DNA of 7,236 bases from contig CAMODY010000091.1 of assembly GCA_946611595.1 (NCBI GenBank), positions 1-7,236 of the forward strand. Reading direction: 5' to 3'. A model generated the notes under the pieces. That model was not told the origin of the DNA. It made no database searches and saw nothing but the letters and a program-made list of their open reading frames with translations. Both the position numbers and the translations under genes were made by a program. Positions 5,422-7,236 of this stretch are shown piece by piece (position 1 is the stretch's first letter; each line of letters starts with the position of its first letter). The stretch comes from an uncultured Clostridia bacterium (GTDB taxonomy: Bacteria; Bacillota; Clostridia; Lachnospirales; Lachnospiraceae).

Positions 5422-5448
5422 GTGACAAAAGAACCGTCCCTTTGTCAC
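5422..5448 (-). repeat. 27-bp palindromic repeat, copy 5, inverted, in the esterase leader
   Basis: Reads GTGACAAA ... TTTGTCAC with 8-bp perfect inverted ends and, on the minus strand, the same GGGACGGTTCTTTT core as the other copies. It is inverted relative to copies 3 and 4 and ends two bases before the ribosome binding site AAAGGAAG (5450-5457). As RNA it could form a hairpin just upstream of that site. Confidence 0.92.
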
Positions 5449-5461
5449 GAAAGGAAGAAAC

Positions 5462-7236
5462 ATGGAAGAAACAAAAAAGAAAAAAACGGGGAAAGTAATC
5501 TGGCGGATCCTATTTGTGATCCTGGTCCTCGTTTTCTTCGCTGTTTTGGAGCTGAATAAAAATACGATCTACGGATGGGTCGTTGCAGCGTTGATCTTTG
5601 CACTCTTTTACTGGTTCCGCTCTGCGAAACTGAAAGAGAGCGGGAAAGGAATCCGCTTCCTGACCTGGATCTGTCTGCTGGTTTTATGTGGCGTAATCCT
5701 TTGGGTCTCCTGGCCGCCGATGAAACGAGTCCCTGCAGTTGATGTGAAAAATCCGCAGAAGACGGAAGTTGTGCATGTGGAGCAGGGTGACCTCACTGGC
5801 GTTGTTGCTGAAGATGGGGAGATAGAAATCTATGCAGGAATTCCGTATGCGAAGCCACCGGTCGGGGACTTAAGATGGAAAGAGCCGGAGCCGGCGGAAG
5901 CTTGGGAAGGTGTTTTAGAAGCCGACCATTTCGCGCCGATGTTCATGCAGACAACCAACCTTCCGCTCTATGATTCTCTGGTTGAGATCATCGGATACCA
6001 TGACTATACGATTTCATTAAAAGATAACTACCGACCGGCGGTCAGCGAGGACGCGCTTTGCATTAATATCTGGAAGCCGGCAGGAAAAGATCTGAAGGAT
6101 CTTCCGGTTCTCGTTTATGTGCATGGCGGCTCCCTTCAGACCGGCCAGCCATGGTATGAAGATTACAGCGGAAAGACACTTGCGAAAAATGGAATTATCG
6201 TCGTCAACATGGGCTACCGACTTGGAATTTTCGGATTCTTAGCCGACCCGGAACTGGCGGAGGAATCACCGAATCATACCACCGGAGACTACGGTCTCTT
6301 GGATCAGATCTTAGCGCTCCACTGGGTGCAGGATAATATCGAAGCTTTTGGCGGCGATCCGGATAATGTAACGCTGGCGGGAGAATCTGCAGGTTCAGCC
6401 TGCGTAAGCGCGCTGTCTACGTCTCCGCTTGCAAAAGGCCTGTTCCGAAGGACCTTGATGGAAAGCTCCACAGTATCCGCTCCGGAGCCGGCACATTCCT
6501 TCCGCCTTTTAGACGAAGCCTTTGAAGCGGCGGAAGAGACAAAAGCAAAGTATGGCGTGTCATCTGTAAAAGAACTGCGTGATCTCCCGGCGGATGAGAT
6601 CGTCGGAGAACTTTCCGTGCATCACCACATGACCGTTGATGGATATGTGCTTCCGGAAACTCCGTATGAGTCCTATAAAAAAGGCATTCATAATGAAGAG
6701 GCGCAGCTTCACGGCTTTAACCGCAAGGAAGCGGATCCGTTCCTTTTCTTTAATCCTGCAAGTATGAAAGATTATGAGAGCAGAGTGCGGGAAGCATTTG
6801 AAGAGCCGTACGCCAGTCAGATCTTAGAACTTCTTCCTGCAACAACGGATGAAGAAGCGAAGCAGAACTGGGCAGATCTCAGCACTGTTTATCTGTTCAC
6901 CTATGGACATTACTGCCTTGCAAGACAGGCTGCGGAAAACGGAATTCCGAGCTACATGTATTTCTTTACAAAGGAAAACGGCCGGATCGGATCCTGGCAT
7001 TCGGGCGAAGAAGTTTATCTTTATGGAAATATTCCGCCGTCCTCTAAGCTCTATACGGAAGAAGACCGCGAACTCAGCAAAGTTTTCAATCAGTATGTGC
7101 AAAACTATGTAAGGACGGGCGATCCGAATGGGGCAGGACTTCCTGCATGGAACGTGCAGACGGATGGAAAAACAGTCCATGAATTGGGACTCAATGTTGG
7201 AGAAACAGAGACGCCGTTTTTGGAACTCTGTGAGAT
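5462..7236 (+). CDS. Membrane-anchored type-B carboxylesterase (3' end outside window)
   Basis: An open frame of 591 codons runs off the window. Residues 1-11 are Lys-rich. Three hydrophobic segments follow at about 12-31, 36-52 and 64-84; the loop between the second and third is positive (RSAKLKESGKGIR). By the positive-inside rule the N-terminus is cytoplasmic and the catalytic domain outside. The carboxylesterase domain starts near 95 (GVVAEDGEIEIYAGIPYAKPPVGDLRW). It shows SEDALCINIW, the oxyanion-hole HGG (221-223), nucleophile Ser309 in GESAGS, the likely acid Glu423 in GFNRKEADPF and the likely catalytic His513 in GSWHSGEE. The family (para-nitrobenzyl esterase-like) cleaves carboxylic esters; the substrate is unknown. 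The start is the ATG at 5462, with AAAGGAAG 4 nt before it. Only the extreme C-terminus seems missing. Such esterases are more often soluble or carry a signal peptide; three membrane segments are less usual. Confidence 0.92.
   Translation, partial: MEETKKKKTGKVIWRILFVILVLVFFAVLELNKNTIYGWVVAALIFALFYWFRSAKLKESGKGIRFLTWICLLVLCGVILWVSWPPMKRVPAVDVKNPQKTEVVHVEQGDLTGVVAEDGEIEIYAGIPYAKPPVGDLRWKEPEPAEAWEGVLEADHFAPMFMQTTNLPLYDSLVEIIGYHDYTISLKDNYRPAVSEDALCINIWKPAGKDLKDLPVLVYVHGGSLQTGQPWYEDYSGKTLAKNGIIVVNMGYRLGIFGFLADPELAEESPNHTTGDYGLLDQILALHWVQDNIEAFGGDPDNVTLAGESAGSACVSALSTSPLAKGLFRRTLMESSTVSAPEPAHSFRLLDEAFEAAEETKAKYGVSSVKELRDLPADEIVGELSVHHHMTVDGYVLPETPYESYKKGIHNEEAQLHGFNRKEADPFLFFNPASMKDYESRVREAFEEPYASQILELLPATTDEEAKQNWADLSTVYLFTYGHYCLARQAAENGIPSYMYFFTKENGRIGSWHSGEEVYLYGNIPPSSKLYTEEDRELSKVFNQYVQNYVRTGDPNGAGLPAWNVQTDGKTVHELGLNVGETETPFLELCE

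Noticed and set aside
5412..5498. 28-codon ORF starting before the esterase (RDKRTVPLSR and a Lys/Arg tail)
   Set aside because: No ribosome site precedes its ATG, and its sequence is the repeat plus the esterase start read out of frame.
6824..7180. 118-codon minus-strand open frame inside the esterase gene
   Set aside because: The plus frame is continuous and carries the likely catalytic His; the minus frame shows no family features.

Overview
The window looks like a chromosomal segment from a strictly anaerobic, low-to-mid GC Firmicute, most likely a gut clostridium of the Lachnospiraceae type. That placement is inference. It rests on strong AGGAGG-like ribosome binding sites, a desulfoferrodoxin, a clostridial-style metY-cysK sulfur pair, and a palindromic intergenic repeat of a kind I associate with clostridial genomes. 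The sequence alone does not fix a genus.

Layout. Positions 1-651 hold the 3' end of uvrA (nucleotide excision repair). A desulfoferrodoxin gene follows (772-1146, +). It converges on a two-gene minus-strand operon: a UDG-superfamily hypoxanthine/deoxyinosine DNA glycosylase (2061-2552) followed, 12 bp on, by a SpoU/TrmH-type RNA methyltransferase (1209-2048). A roughly 320-bp divergent intergenic region (2553-2872) carries a strong plus-strand promoter and a long leader for metY (2873-4156). A second short leader separates metY from cysK (4279-5211). After a good intrinsic terminator (5320-5351) and a new promoter comes a membrane-anchored type-B carboxylesterase (5462 to the window end, truncated).

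The most interesting signal is in the two sulfur-gene leaders. Each contains a small, well-spaced upstream ORF ending in Arg-Cys-stop. The two share the stretch CGATGTTAAA(A/G)GAAA across the terminal Cys codon and stop. In both, that Cys-stop lies inside the loop of a potential long-range stem. This suggests cysteine-responsive, ribosome-mediated control acting separately on metY and cysK, one of them through a peptide with a single, last-position Cys codon.

The second signal is a family of five copies of a 27-bp imperfect palindrome (GTGACA ... TGTCAC ends, GGGACGGTTCTTTT core). Copies sit exactly at gene ends: they supply the stop codons of uvrA and of the methyltransferase, abut the cysK stop as a tandem pair, and lie inverted just before the carboxylesterase ribosome binding site. 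One copy is split by 39 bp that may form a terminator.

Taken together the genes cover stress defence (UvrA, superoxide reductase, deaminated-base repair), RNA modification, cysteine/homocysteine synthesis, and a surface hydrolase. No CRISPR array, tRNA, rRNA, transposase or phage gene is visible.
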